From assembly GCF_004135405.1 (NCBI RefSeq), contig NZ_CP035491.1, forward strand, positions 2,604,001-2,668,000: DNA of 64,000 nt, given 5' to 3'. The translations under genes and the position numbers were made by a program. This document shows positions 1 through 11,100 of this stretch, piece after piece. The notes under the pieces are model-generated. The model saw nothing but the letters and a program-made list of their open reading frames with translations. It was not told where the DNA came from and made no database searches. How positions within the stretch are numbered: position 1 is the stretch's first letter; the number at the start of each line of letters is the position of its first letter. The stretch comes from Agromyces protaetiae. Its GTDB lineage: Bacteria > Actinomycetota > Actinomycetes > Actinomycetales > Microbacteriaceae.

Positions 1-716
1 GCGGCGAGCACGGTCGCGGTCTCGCCCGACTCGATCACGCCGCCGGCCTTCAGGACGTGCACACGGTCGGCGATCTCGGCGACGATTCCAAGGTCGTGGC
101 TGATGAGGAGGATGCCGGTTCCGGCGCGCTTGAGGCGACTGAGTTCTTCGAGCACGCGGCGCTGCACGCCCGTGTCGAGCGCGGTCGTCGGCTCGTCGGC
201 GATCACGAACGGCGGATCGAGCACGACCGCCGACGCGATGAGCGCCCGCTGGCGGAGGCCGCCCGAGAGTTCGCCCGAGAGCGACCCGACGCGGTCGGCG
301 GGATCGGGCATGCCGACGCGCGCGAGCGCCTCGAGCACGCGGGCGCGACGGGCATCGCGTGACTCGCCCGTGTGGAGGCGCACGGCGTCGTCGATCTCGC
401 GCCCGATGGGTCGCAGCGGGTCGAGCGACGTGAGCGCGTCTTGCAGGACGAGCCCCACTCTGCTGCCGCGCAAACCGCGAAGACGGCGCTCGGATGCCTC
501 GAGCACGTCGACCCCGTCGACGACGAGCCGATCTGCGGAGACCGCCGCTCCGCGGCCGGCGAGCCCCAGGAGTGCTCGGGCCGAGAGCGACTTGCCGCTG
601 CCCGATTCGCCGACGAGTGCGACGCATCGGCCCGGCTCGACCGCGAACGAGATGCCGTGCACGACCTCGACGCCGCCGAAGGCGATGCGCAGGTTCCTGA
701 CGTCGACGAGGCTCAT
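1..716 (-). CDS. ABC transporter ATP-binding protein, DppD/OppD type (3' end outside window)
   Basis: This is the nucleotide-binding subunit of a peptide/nickel-type ABC importer; it hydrolyses ATP on the inner face of the membrane to drive uptake through the two permeases encoded just upstream. Visible motifs are Walker A GESGSGKS at residues 36-43, a Q-loop region (LQDALTSLDPL), the ABC signature LSGGLRQR, Walker B VIADEPTTALD and the switch histidine in LLISHDLG. The start ATG overlaps the permease stop as ATGA, which fixes it. The window cuts the gene after about 238 codons, so the C-terminal oligopeptide-transporter extension, and any fusion to a second ATPase domain, cannot be seen. The substrate is not determinable; family and operon type are confident. 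Confidence 0.93.
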   Translation of the reverse strand, partial: MSLVDVRNLRIAFGGVEVVHGISFAVEPGRCVALVGESGSGKSLSARALLGLAGRGAAVSADRLVVDGVDVLEASERRLRGLRGSRVGLVLQDALTSLDPLRPIGREIDDAVRLHTGESRDARRARVLEALARVGMPDPADRVGSLSGELSGGLRQRALIASAVVLDPPFVIADEPTTALDTGVQRRVLEELSRLKRAGTGILLISHDLGIVAEIADRVHVLKAGGVIESGETATVLA

Positions 717-1564
717 CGTGCCGACCTTCCCGCCGCGAGGCGGCGGCCGAGCACGGTCGCCGACACGATGGTCGCGATGATCGCGAGGCCCGGGATGACG
801 GTCATCCACCACGCAGTCTGGATGTACGTGCGACCGGCGTTGAGCATGGCGCCCCACTCGGGCGCCGGAGGCTGGGTGCCGAGACCGAGGAAGCTGAGCG
901 TTGCCGCCCACACGATCGCCTGCCCGATGCCGAGCGTCGCGAGTACGAGGAGTTCGCGGGCGAGGTTCGGGACGATCGTGCGCACGACGATGCGGGAGGG
1001 CCGGTGGCCGAGCACCCGTGCGGCCTCGACATAGCCGGTCTGGCGGAGTTTGAGCGTCTGTCCGCGGATGATTCGGGCGTAGCCGGGTGCGGTCGAGAGG
1101 CCGACGGCGATCGTCGCGGTGAGCGGCCCCGGCCCGAAGAGCGCGATCACGAGGAGCGCGAGGAGGAGCCCGGGGAACGCGAAGAGCACCTCGAGTACCC
1201 GCCCGACGACGAAGTCGCCGACGCGACCCGCGAGCCCTGCGATGAGCCCGAGGGGGAGCGCGAGCCCGAGGCCGATCGCGGTCGCTGCGACGCCCACCAC
1301 GAGCGACGCGCCCGCGCCGTGCACGAGCCGCGTGTAGAGGTCGCGGCCCGACTCGTCGGTGCCGAAGACGTGGCCGGGCCCGGGCGGGGTGAACGCCTCT
1401 CGCGGCGCGATCGCGAGCGGGTCGCCCGGTGCGAGGAGCGAGGGCCACAGGGCCGCGACCACGAGGACGACGACGTACACCAGCGCGAGGAGTTCGGGCA
1501 GCGTGAGTCCGATGCTGCGGACGAGCGTGCGGCCACGTGCCCCGTGGACGGCGGTCTCGGTCAT
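713..1564 (-). CDS. ABC transporter permease, DppC type
   Basis: Second membrane subunit of the peptide/nickel-type importer, 283 residues, the usual DppC length. It has an N-terminal membrane segment (about residues 20-40), the DppC hallmark FGTDESGRDLYTRLVHGA, several further hydrophobic segments and the cytoplasmic EAA loop (EAARVLGHRPSRIVVRTIVPN region) that docks on the ATPase. Both ends overlap their neighbours by ATGA, so translation is probably coupled along the operon. The substrate cannot be read from the sequence; related systems carry di- and oligopeptides, nickel chelates or opines. Confidence 0.93.
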   Translation of the reverse strand: MTETAVHGARGRTLVRSIGLTLPELLALVYVVVLVVAALWPSLLAPGDPLAIAPREAFTPPGPGHVFGTDESGRDLYTRLVHGAGASLVVGVAATAIGLGLALPLGLIAGLAGRVGDFVVGRVLEVLFAFPGLLLALLVIALFGPGPLTATIAVGLSTAPGYARIIRGQTLKLRQTGYVEAARVLGHRPSRIVVRTIVPNLARELLVLATLGIGQAIVWAATLSFLGLGTQPPAPEWGAMLNAGRTYIQTAWWMTVIPGLAIIATIVSATVLGRRLAAGRSAR

Positions 1565-2565
1565 GCGCCCACCCCCTGTCCGTCGCGGGCGAGCCGGGGA
1601 TCGACGACGGTCGAGACGACATCGGCGACGAGTGTCACGACGATGTAGGCGATCGCCGTCACGATGACGATGCCCGTCACGAGCGGGACATCCCGGATCG
1701 TCACCGCCTGCAGGAGCGAACGGCCGAGCCCGGGCCGCGCGAAGATCGTCTCGACGACGACCGCCCCGCTCACGAGGTAGCCGAACGCCCACGCCGAGAG
1801 GTTGACGCCCGGGATCGCCGCGTGACGGATCGCGTGGCGGAACCGAATGCCCGACGGAGTCTCGCCGCGCGCCCGCGCCGATAGCACGAAGGGGGAGTCG
1901 AGCGCTTCGACGAGCGACTCGCGCATGACCTGCGCGAGGAAGCCGGCCGTCGGGATCGCGAGCGTCAGCACCGGGAGCACGAGTCCGGCGGGCGTGCCGT
2001 TCGACACGGGCGGCAGCCATCCGAGCGCCGTCGAGAACAGCGCGATCGAGACCGCCGCGAGCCAGAACTGGGGGAGCGCCGCCGCGACGGTCTCGAGGCC
2101 GCCGCCGAGCGCCGCCGACAACTTGTCGCCGCGCGTCGACCACAGCGCCAGCGCGAGGCCGATGACCCACGCGACCGCGAGCGACAACAGTGCGAGGGTG
2201 AGCGTGCCGACGAGCTGCTCGCCGATGATCGTCGCGACGGGCTGCCGCAACGCGTACGACGTACCGAGATCGCCGGTCAAGAGCCGACCGAGCGCTGCGA
2301 GGTACTGCTCCCACAGCGGGCGGTCGAGCCCGTACTCGGCTCGCACGAGCGCGAGCGACTCGGCGCTCGCCTGACTGCCCGGCCCGCCGAGGATCGCGAG
2401 CGCGGGATCGCCCGGCACGAGCCGGATCGCGAAGAACGTCACCGTGACGACAGCCCAGATGACGAAGATCGCGCCGAGGATGCGCCACGCGACCCGTGCT
2501 GAGACGCGACGCGCCGTCCGCGCCCCGGAGGTCGGGGCGCGGACGGCGGCGGCGGGCTCGTTCAC
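1561..2565 (-). CDS. ABC transporter permease, DppB type
   Basis: First membrane subunit of the importer, 334 residues. It begins with a membrane segment (VAWRILGAIFVIWAVVTVTF) followed by the DppB signature RLVPGDPALAILGG near residue 50 and carries the EAA-type loop (SARARGETPSGIRFRHAIRHA) that contacts the ATPase. I chose the GTG at 2565 because it lies 23 bases after the binding-protein stop and gives a normal N-terminus; no strong Shine-Dalgarno is visible, and the frame remains open far upstream, so the exact start is uncertain. It overlaps the DppC gene by ATGA. Confidence 0.9.
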   Translation of the reverse strand: MNEPAAAVRAPTSGARTARRVSARVAWRILGAIFVIWAVVTVTFFAIRLVPGDPALAILGGPGSQASAESLALVRAEYGLDRPLWEQYLAALGRLLTGDLGTSYALRQPVATIIGEQLVGTLTLALLSLAVAWVIGLALALWSTRGDKLSAALGGGLETVAAALPQFWLAAVSIALFSTALGWLPPVSNGTPAGLVLPVLTLAIPTAGFLAQVMRESLVEALDSPFVLSARARGETPSGIRFRHAIRHAAIPGVNLSAWAFGYLVSGAVVVETIFARPGLGRSLLQAVTIRDVPLVTGIVIVTAIAYIVVTLVADVVSTVVDPRLARDGQGVGA

Positions 2566-2588
2566 TCGTCGTGCGGCGGGTCGGGCGC

Positions 2589-4228
2589 TCAGCCGACGAA
2601 GTGCGCGGCGAGGAACGTCGGCGTCGACACCGTCGGCATCGCGCGCACTCCCTCGACCTTCGTCGAGATGAGGAAGTGGTTCTGCTGGTCGTAGATCGGC
2701 AGCAGGTGGAACTGCTCGAGAAGCCGCTGCTGCACCTGCTTGTAGAGGTCGGCTCGCTCCGCCTCGTCTTGCGACGCCGAGGCCGCGTCGAGGGCCGCAT
2801 CGATCTCGGGATCCTTCACCTGGGCGAGGTTCGCGAAGTAGCCGCTCGGCGCGGGAACGGTCGAGGCCGAGTGGTACACGATCCGCAGCACGTCGGGGCC
2901 GACCTTCGTGTACGGGGCGCTCACGAGCTCGTACTCGTGCGCCGCGAGCGCGCCGTACCAGCTCGACAGGTCGAGGAGTGTGATCTGCACGTCGAACCCG
3001 ACGTCGGCGGCGCCCTTCGCGAGCTGCTCGAAGAGCGACTGCTCGGCCGCGACCGACTGGTTCGTGCTCACGGGGAATCGCGCCGTCAGGCGGGCGCCGT
3101 CCTTCATTCGGGTGCCGTCGGAGTCGCGCTCGGTCCAGCCCGCCTCGTCGAGCAGGCGGTTCGCCTCGTCGGGGTCGACCGTGAAGAGGCTCGGGTCGCT
3201 GAACGAAGTCGGCTCGACGCTCGAGAGCGGGGAGAACGAGCGCGGAGCGGTGTCGAAGAAGAGCCCCTCGATGCCGGCGTCGACATCGACCGCGCGCACG
3301 AACGCCTCGCGAACACGCACGTCGTCGAACGGCGCCTGCGCCGAGTTGAACTCGATGCGATTGGATGCCCCGGGGCGCGGCGCGTCGAGATGCGTGATGC
3401 CGCGCTCCTCGCTCGCCGCCGCGATGGCGTCGGGCTGGGCGTTGTCGATGACGTCGACGTCGCCCGACTGGAGCGCCGCGTAGCGGGTCGCGGGGTCGGC
3501 GATGAAGCGCCACTCGATGCCGTCGAGGGCAGTCGGGCCGTCGTGTTCGGCGTCGGCGGGAGGCGAGTTGTAGTCGTCGTTCCGGACGAATGAGATGCGG
3601 TCCTGCTTCACCCAGTCCTTCACGATGAAGGGACCCGTGCCGATCGGAGCGAGGCAGTTCTCGTCGGTGCCGCGCTCGATGCCCGCGGGTGACTCGATCG
3701 CCGTCCACGGCTGGCTGAGCGACTCGAGGAGCGCGCTGTCGGGCGCCGACAGGTGGAAGCGCGCGTGGTCGGGCGCGACGACCTCGACCTCGGCGATCTT
3801 CGCGAGCGCGAGCCAACCCGTCGACGATCCGGTCTCGGGGTCTTGCACGTGCTCGACGTTGGCCTTCACCGCAGCAGCGTCGAACGGCGTGCCGTCGGTG
3901 AACTCGACGTCGTCTTTCAAGGTGAAGTCCCACGTGAGGCCGTCGAGGGAGACCTGCCACTCCTCGGCGAGCCACGGGATGATCTGCCCCGACGCGTCGC
4001 GCGACACGAGCGACTCGAGGAACTGCGTCGCTGCGAGCGCCTGCGGGAAGTTGCCGCCGACGTGCGGATCGAGGCACGTGGGTTCGGCGTCGCCCGACGC
4101 GTAGACGAGGGTGCCGCCTTCGGAGGCCTCGCCTCCGCCCGGTGCTGCGGGTGCGCACCCGGCGAGGAGGAGGGCTCCGGCGACGCTCGCGGCGAGCGCA
4201 AGACGGGTCGGACGGGGGAAGCGGACAT
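2589..4228 (-). CDS. Peptide/nickel ABC transporter substrate-binding lipoprotein (apparent frameshift near N-terminus)
   Basis: Extracytoplasmic solute-binding protein of SBP family 5 (DppA/OppA/NikA), about 546 residues after correction, captures the substrate for the importer downstream. The signal peptide is a lipoprotein type: a hydrophobic run ending in the lipobox LLAGC. The mature part has the family pattern TLVYASGDAEPTCLDPH, GTPFDAAAVKANVEH and IGTGPFIVKDW. As sequenced, the ATG at 4228, which has a good AGAAGGAG ribosome site, is out of frame with the body. One extra C in the five-base run at 4214-4218 joins MSASP directly to RPTRLALAAS and gives a textbook lipoprotein. The in-frame reading has no usable start. 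I treat this as one gene with a probable consensus error. Confidence 0.88.
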
Positions 4229-4331
4229 CGGCGAACGGCTCCTTCTGAAGCGATCTGGGTGGGGAGGGCCGGGCGGGTCGTCGTTGCTCCGCAGGGCGTG
4301 CAGGCCGAGGCATCCGATTTCTGGACTCGGT

Positions 4332-4342
4332 CTCATAATGAG
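4332..4342. promoter_or_regulatory. Palindrome between importer operon and TetR gene, probable operator
   Basis: The sequence reads CTCAT-A-ATGAG, a perfect 5+1+5 inverted repeat in the 117-bp gap between the divergent binding-protein and TetR genes. It overlaps CATAAT, a -10-like hexamer ending 6 bases before the TetR ATG. This arrangement suits autorepression by the TetR protein, but binding is inferred. Confidence 0.5.
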
Positions 4343-4345
4343 TGT

Positions 4346-5044
4346 ATGACGGATTCCGACGACCGTGCCCGCCCGCATGCCGGGCGCACCGCCGGGCGCC
4401 CGCGGGCCTCGTCACGCCGGACGCTCGAAGACGCCGCGACCGAGCTGTTCCTCGAACAGGGTTACGCACGAACGACCATCGACCAGATCGCCGCGCGCGC
4501 GGGCGTCGGCCGCAACACCTTCTTCAACTACTTCCCAGGCAAGAGCGACCTCCTCTGGATCGACGTCGATGAGACGCTCGCAGGCCTCGACGCAGCCCTC
4601 GAAGCCGTGCCGGCCGTTGCACCGCCCGTGGCGGGGGCGCGCGACGCGCTCGTCGCGCTCGCCGCGAGACATCCGCACGGCGCCGTCCCCATCGCGCTCA
4701 GCCAGCACGAGTCCATGCAGACGCTCGACGAGTTCCGACAGGCCGGGCTCGGCAGGTTCGTCGCGCTCGCGACGCGATTGGGCGAATGGATGTCCCACCG
4801 CGCCGGTCTCCCCGGGCGAGACCCGCTCGTCGCGGCGTGCGCCGCCGCGATGGCCGCGGCCCTCGCCGTCGGCGCCGGCGACTGGGCGCTCGCGGGCACC
4901 GAGCGCGGCTCGCTCGCGGCCGACACCGAACGCGTGCTCGCCCCGATCGTCGCCGGTTTCGAGCCCGCGCTCGCCGCGATCGCCGGCGACACGGCGATGC
5001 GCACCGAGCCCGACTCCTTCCCCGAGGGCGCACTCGACTCGTAG
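4346..5044 (+). CDS. TetR/AcrR-family transcriptional regulator
   Basis: One-component repressor of 232 residues. The N-terminal DNA-binding domain is clear: TLEDAATELFLEQGYARTT, then the recognition helix IDQIAARAGVGRNTFFNYFPGK (about residues 45-65). The C-terminal half is a helical, alanine-rich ligand-binding domain without recognisable specificity. It is divergent from the peptide/nickel importer and probably controls it, its own gene, or both. A -10-like CATAAT ends 6 bases before the ATG, so the transcript may be leaderless. The P-type ATPase gene begins 99 bases downstream on the same strand and could also be a target. Confidence 0.88.
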   Translation: MTDSDDRARPHAGRTAGRPRASSRRTLEDAATELFLEQGYARTTIDQIAARAGVGRNTFFNYFPGKSDLLWIDVDETLAGLDAALEAVPAVAPPVAGARDALVALAARHPHGAVPIALSQHESMQTLDEFRQAGLGRFVALATRLGEWMSHRAGLPGRDPLVAACAAAMAAALAVGAGDWALAGTERGSLAADTERVLAPIVAGFEPALAAIAGDTAMRTEPDSFPEGALDS

Positions 5045-5143
5045 CATGAGTCTCATCGGCGCGTGGGGCGCGCTGAAGGCGGGGGACGGCATGCAGACCA
5101 GGGGTTCCACGACGGCGACACGCGCGATCAGCGGCGGCGAGCG

Positions 5144-7917
5144 GTGACGGCGGCTGGCGGTGCCGCGCACGCAGCGGGCGGAGTGACCGCATCCGCGTCG
5201 CGATTCGCGATCGAGGCACCGTGGGCGCTCGACGCCGACGCGGTCGTCGAACGGCTCGACGCTTCCGAGATCGGACTGCCCGCGCACGAGGCGAAGGAGC
5301 GCTTGGCCGAGGTCGGTCCGAATCGTCTCGATCCGCCGCCCCGCAAGCCCTGGATCATCCGCGCACTCGCGCACTTCAACGACGTGCTCATCTACATCCT
5401 GCTGGTCGCGGCGGTGCTGAAGGCGATCATCGGCGACTGGATCGACTTCACCGTCATCCTCGCCGTCGCCCTCATCAACGCGGGCATCGGCATCATCCAG
5501 GAGGGCCGCGCGGAGCGCGCGATCGACGGCATCAAGGACATGCTGTCGGTCAATGCGCAGGCCAGGCGCGACGGCGTGTGGTCGACGGTCGAGGCCGAAG
5601 AGCTCGTCCCAGGCGACGTCGTGCGTGTGCGATCGGGCGACCGCGTGCCCGCCGACGTGCGACTGCTCGAGTCGGTGAACCTCCGCGTCGAGGAGTCGGC
5701 GCTCACGGGCGAGTCGGTGCCGTCGGCGAAGAGCGTCGACGTCGTGCCCGCCGACGCAGGCGTCGGCGACCGCTCCGACATGCTCTTCTCGGGACGATCG
5801 TGTCGGCGGGCACCGGCACCGCGATCGTGACCGGCACCGGGCCCCGCACCGAGATCGGGCGCATCCAGACGATGATCTCCGAGGTCGAGACCCTCGAGAC
5901 GCCGCTCACGAAGACGCTCGCCTCGTTCGGCACGAAACTCGCCTACCTGATCCTCGGCGCGACCGTCATCCTCGTGCTCGTGGGGTGGCTCGTCTACCAG
6001 TGGGACTTCGCCGAGCTCGTCTCGGCGGCGATCGGCTTCGCGGTCGCAGCCGTGCCTGAGGGCCTTCCCGCGCTCGTCACGATTACGCTCGCGCTCGGCG
6101 TGCAGCAGATGGCGAGGCGGAACGCGATCACACGCAAGCTCGCCGCCGTCGAAACCCTCGGGTCGGTGTCGACGATCTGCTCCGACAAGACCGGCACGCT
6201 CACGAAGAACGAGATGACCGCGCGCGTCGTGCGCACAGCGGCCCACGAGTACTCGGTGTCGGGCGCGGGCTACGCCCCCCACGGCACGATCTCGATCGGC
6301 GACGCGGGGATCGACCCTGCCGCGCACGCCGAGCTCGCTGCGCTCATCGAGGTCATGTCGCTCTGCAACGACGCCCGCGTCGAAGAGGACGGCGGCCAGT
6401 GGCGCCTCGTCGGCGAACCCACCGAGGGGTCGCTTCGAGTGCTCGGCATGAAGGCCGGCTTCGACCGTGCAGGGTGGGAGCGCATCGCCGTCATCCCCTT
6501 CGAGTCCGAGAACAAGTACATGGCGGTGCTCGTCGAACCCGAGCACATCGGAGCCGATGCGCGTGCGATCCTCGTCAAGGGCGCACCCGACCGCGTGCTC
6601 GACCGATGCACGTCCCAGACCGCCGCCGACGGCAGCCGCGAACCCATCGACCGCGCATTCTGGGAGGCGCAGATCGACGAGATCGGCGACCGCGGTCTGC
6701 GTGTGCTCGCGGCGGCGCGGAAGCCCGCGGCATCCGGAGCATCCGAAGTCGACCACGACGACATCGAAACGGGCCTCGAACTCATCGGGCTCGTCGGCAT
6801 CGTCGACCCGCCTCGGCCGGAGGCGATCGACGCGATCGCGATCTGCAAGTCGGCGGGCATCCGCGTGAAGATGATCACGGGCGACCACGCGGGCACCGCC
6901 CTGGCGATCGGACGCGAGATGGGCATCGCGGCCCCGGGCACGAAGGTGCTGACGGGCGCCGAGCTCGAGGCGATGGACGACGACGAACTCCGCGCCGTCG
7001 TGCGCGACGTCGACGTGTACGCGCGCACGAGCCCCGAGCACAAGATCCGCATCGTCTCGGCGCTGCAGCATCACGGCGAGGTCGTCGCCATGACGGGCGA
7101 CGGCGTCAACGACGCACCGGCGCTCACGCAGGCCGACGTCGGCGTCGCCATGGGCATCAAGGGCACGGATGCCACGAAGGAAGCCGCCGAGGTCGTGCTC
7201 GCCGACGACAACTTCGCGACGATCGAGCGGGCGGTCGAAGAGGGCCGGCGCATCTACGACAACCTCCGGAAGTCGCTGCTCTTCCTACTGCCGACGAACG
7301 GCGCGCAGTCGCTCGTCATCCTGATCGCCGTGCTCGCGGGCCTCGCACTCCCGCTCGCGCCCGTGCAGGTGCTGTGGATCAACATGGTCACTGGCGTGAC
7401 CCTCTCGCTCGCCCTCGCCAATGAGCGCGCCGAACACGACATCATGGACCGCAAGCCCCGCGATGTGAAGGCCGGGATATTGAGCGCGGCCGCCATCAGA
7501 CGGATCATCGTGGTCTCGATCCTCATCGGCGGCGCGGCGCTCGGAGTGTTCTACTTCGAACGAGGGCAGGGCGCCGGCATGGCCGAGGCGCAGACCACGG
7601 CGGTCACGATGCTCGCGACCGGGCAGCTCGCGTACCTCTTCAACTGCCGGTTCCTCGACCGGTCGGGCCTCACATTCGCGGTCTTCCGCGGGAACGTCGC
7701 GGTCTGGTGGTCGACGCTCGCGCTCGTCGTGCTGCAACTCGTCTTCGTGTACGCGCCGTTCATGCACGACTGGTTCCGGTCGGCGCCCATCGGCATCCGC
7801 GAGTGGGGGCTCACGATCGCCCTGGCGATCGTGATCTTCCTCCTCGTCGAGCTGGTGAAATGGCTCGGGCGGGTTCGGGAGCGGTCGTCGGCCCGCCGGC
7901 TCGACGCGGTAGGATGA
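5144..7917 (+). CDS. Cation-transporting P-type ATPase, P2 type (apparent frameshift)
   Basis: Membrane pump that couples ATP hydrolysis to cation transport, about 925 residues when one frame break is repaired. The N-terminal cation-ATPase domain ([21 protein letters not shown]) and the actuator loop TGES are in the first segment. The phosphorylation motif DKTGTLT (Asp near residue 348), the nucleotide-domain KGAP and hinge motif GDGVNDAP (near 651) follow in the second. The C-terminal helices contain LWINMVTG, typical of Ca2+/Na+-type P2 ATPases. The two segments join at 5791-5793: one missing C would turn SGRSC into SGTIVSAG. The GTG at 5144 is my start choice; GTG at 5183 is equally possible. 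The transported ion cannot be stated. Confidence 0.88.
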
Positions 7918-7927
7918 CCGTACCGAC

Positions 7928-8118
7928 ATCGATCCGGCCATCACCGGGGAGTCTTCGGAAGAACGCGAGCGATCGTCAGTAGAACCGAACGGGGCGGCCC
8001 GTCACAGCCGACCGACGAGTGGTCCCGGGTTCGCCCGGGGCAAGCGAGGTGGTACCGCGGCAGCGGCTCGATCGAGCCGGTGGCGTCCTCGTGCAGGCAT
8101 CCGTCCCGCAACAAGGAG
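7928..8118 (+). ncRNA. T-box riboswitch, actinobacterial translational class, ileS leader
   Basis: The leader of ileS contains the T-box core AGGTGGTACCGCGG at 8047-8060, which captures the free CCA end of uncharged tRNA. Upstream lies a short stem I region (CACCGGGGAGTCTTCGGAAG, AACGCGAGC) with an ATC isoleucine triplet at 7972-7974 as the likely specifier. A perfect CGGCTCGATCGAGCCG palindrome follows the T-box, then GCGTCCTC, which can pair with the AAGGAG ribosome site at 8113-8118. No U-rich terminator is present. This fits the short-stem-I actinobacterial type that exposes the ribosome site when tRNA-Ile is uncharged. Exact ends are approximate. Confidence 0.88.
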
Positions 8119-8123
8119 CGAGC

Positions 8124-11100
8124 GTGTACCCGCGCACCCCAGACGACCACGGCGTGAACCCTTCGCCGAGCTTCCCCGCCATCGAGCAAGACGTTCTGGC
8201 GTACTGGAAGGCCGACGGCACCTTCCAGGCCTCCATCGACGAGCGCGAAGGCGCCCCCGAGTGGGTGTTCTACGACGGCCCGCCATTCGCGAACGGCCTC
8301 CCGCACTACGGCCATCTCCTCACGGGGTACGCCAAAGACCTGTTCCCGCGATTCCAGACGATGCGCGGCAAGCAGGTGCACCGCCGCTTCGGGTGGGACA
8401 CGCACGGCCTCCCGCAGAGCTCGAGGCCGAGCGGCAGCTCGGCATCACCGACAAGAGCCAGATCGAAGAGATGGGTCTCGCCGCCTTCAATCAGGCCGCG
8501 CGCGACTCCGTGCTCCGCTACACGAAGGAGTGGCAGGAGTACGTCACGCGCCAGGCGCGTTGGGTCGACTTCGAGCACGACTACAAGACGCTCGACGTGA
8601 CCTTCATGGAGTCGGTCGTGTGGGCGTTCAAGCAGCTCTACGAGAAAGGCCTCGCCTACGAGGGCTACCGCGTGCTGCCGTACTGCTGGCGCGACCAGAC
8701 GCCGCTGTCGAACCACGAGCTCCGCATGGACGACGACGTCTACAAGATGCGCCAAGACCAGACCGTCACGGTCACGTTCCCCCTCACGGGCGCGAAGGCC
8801 GAGTCGCTCGGGCTCACGGCCGTGCGCGCCCTCGCGTGGACGACGACGCCGTGGACCCTCCCGACGAACTTCGCCCTCGCGGTCGGCCCCGACATCCAGT
8901 ACGCCGTCGTGCCCGCGGGCCCGAACGGCACGCCCGACGCGACCGTGCTCCGAGAAGACGCCGGCGACGAGTCATCCGACACCGAGGTCCTCTCGGCCGA
9001 GTACCTCATCGCGATCGACCTCGTCGGCAACTACGCGAAAGACCTCGGCTACGACTCGGCCGACGACGCGCGCGCGGCGGTGTCGCGCACCGTGCGCGGC
9101 GCCGACCTCGAAGACGTGACGTACGACCGGCTCTTCGACTACTACGCCGACGTCGAGGAGTACGGCCTCCAGAACGCGTGGAAGATCCTCGTCGCCGACT
9201 ACGTCACGACCGAGGACGGCACGGGCATCGTGCACCAGGCGCCCGCCTACGGCGAAGAAGACCAGAAGGCGTGCGAGGCGGCGGGCATCCCTGTCGTCCT
9301 CTCGCTCGACGACGGCGGCAAGTTCCTGCCGGTCGTGACGGATGTCGCGGGGCAGCTCTGGAGCGACGCGAACAAGCCGCTGACGCAGCTCCTCAAGGCC
9401 GAAGGCCGCCTGCTCCGCCAGGCGAGCTACGAGCACTCCTACCCGCACTGCTGGCGCTGCCGGAACCCCCTCATCTACAAGGCCGTTTCGAGCTGGTTCG
9501 TGAAGGTGCCCGAGTTCCGCGACCGCATGGGCGAGCTCAATCAAGAGATCTCCTGGGTGCCCGAGAACGTCAAAGACGGGCAGTTCGGCAAGTGGGTCGC
9601 GGGCGCCCGCGACTGGTCGATCAGCCGCAACCGGTACTTCGGCTCGCCCATCCCCGTGTGGAAGAGCGACGACCCCGACTACCCGCGCATCGACGTGTAC
9701 GGCTCGCTCGAAGAGCTCGAGCGCGACTTCGGCCGCATGCCGCTGAACGGCGCGGGCGAGCCCGACCTGCACCGCCCGTACATCGACGAGCTCACGCGCC
9801 CGAACCCCGACGATCCCACGGGCAAGAGCGTGATGCGGCGGATCCCCGACGTGCTCGACGTGTGGTTCGACTCGGGTTCGATGCCCTTCGCACAGGTGCA
9901 TTACCCCTTCGAGAACCGCGAGTGGTTCGACACGCACCACCCGGCCGACTTCATCGTCGAGTACATCGGGCAGACGCGCGGCTGGTTCTACGTCATGCAC
10001 GTGCTGTCGACGGCGCTCTTCGACCGTCCGGCGTACCGCAACGTCGTGAGCCACGGCATCGTGCTCGGCAGCGACGGGCAGAAGATGTCGAAGTCGCTGC
10101 GCAACTACCCCGACGTCAACGAGGTGTTCGACCGCGACGGCTCCGACGCCATGCGCTGGTTCCTCATGTCGAGCTCGGTGCTGCGCGGCGGCAACCTCGT
10201 CGTGACCGAGGAGGGCATCCGCGAGGGCGTCCGCCAGGTCATGCTCCCGCTCTGGAGCACGTGGTACTTCTTCTCCCTCTACGCCAACACGGCGAGTGAG
10301 GGCGGTTACGAGGCATCCCGGCGCACCGACTCGACCGACGTGCTCGACCGCTACCTGCTCGCGAAGCTCGGCGACCTCGTCGACGACGTCGCGGCCGATT
10401 TCGAGGCGTTCGACTCGACGCTCGCGGCGCAGAAGCTCCGCGACTTCGCCGACGTGCTGACGAACTGGTACGTGCGTCGCTCGCGCGACCGGTTCTGGTC
10501 GGGTGTCGACGCCGACGGCAACGGTTCCGAAGCGTTCGACACCCTCTACACGGTGCTCGAGACCTTCGCCCGCCTCGCCGCCCCGCTCCTCCCGCTCGTG
10601 ACCGAGCAGGTCTGGCGCGGCCTCACGGGCGGGCGCAGCGTGCACCTGGAAGACTGGCCCGACGCGAGCGAGTTCCCCGCCGACCCGGCGCTCGTCGCGG
10701 CGATGGACGCCGTGCGCGAGATCTCGTCGACGGCGCTCGCGCTCCGCAAGCAGGCCGGTCGCCGCGTGCGTCTTCCGCTCGCGAAGCTCACGGTCGTGAC
10801 GGCGGATGCCTCGGGGCTCGCGCCGTTCGAGTCGATCCTGCGCGATGAGCTCAACGTCAAGGCCGTCGAGATCGTGCAGCTCGACAGTGAGAGCGCCGAG
10901 CGCTACGGCGTGACGAAGCGGCTCACGGTCAACGCCCGTGCGGCCGGCCCGCGCCTCGGCAAGCAGGTGCAGCAGGCGATCCAGGCGGCTCGTGCCGGTG
11001 ACTGGTCGCTCGACGGCGACACGATCGTCGCGGGCGGCATCGCGCTCGAGCCGGCCGAGTACGAGCTCGTGCTCGAAGCCGCCGCCTCGGGCGACGGCGA

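Noticed and set aside
713..4469. Very long open frames opposite to and out of frame with the importer genes, e.g. 2496-3593 plus strand
   Set aside because: High GC content leaves alternative frames free of stops. These translate to Arg/Ala/Ser-rich sequence without motifs, while the minus-strand reading gives complete transporter families.
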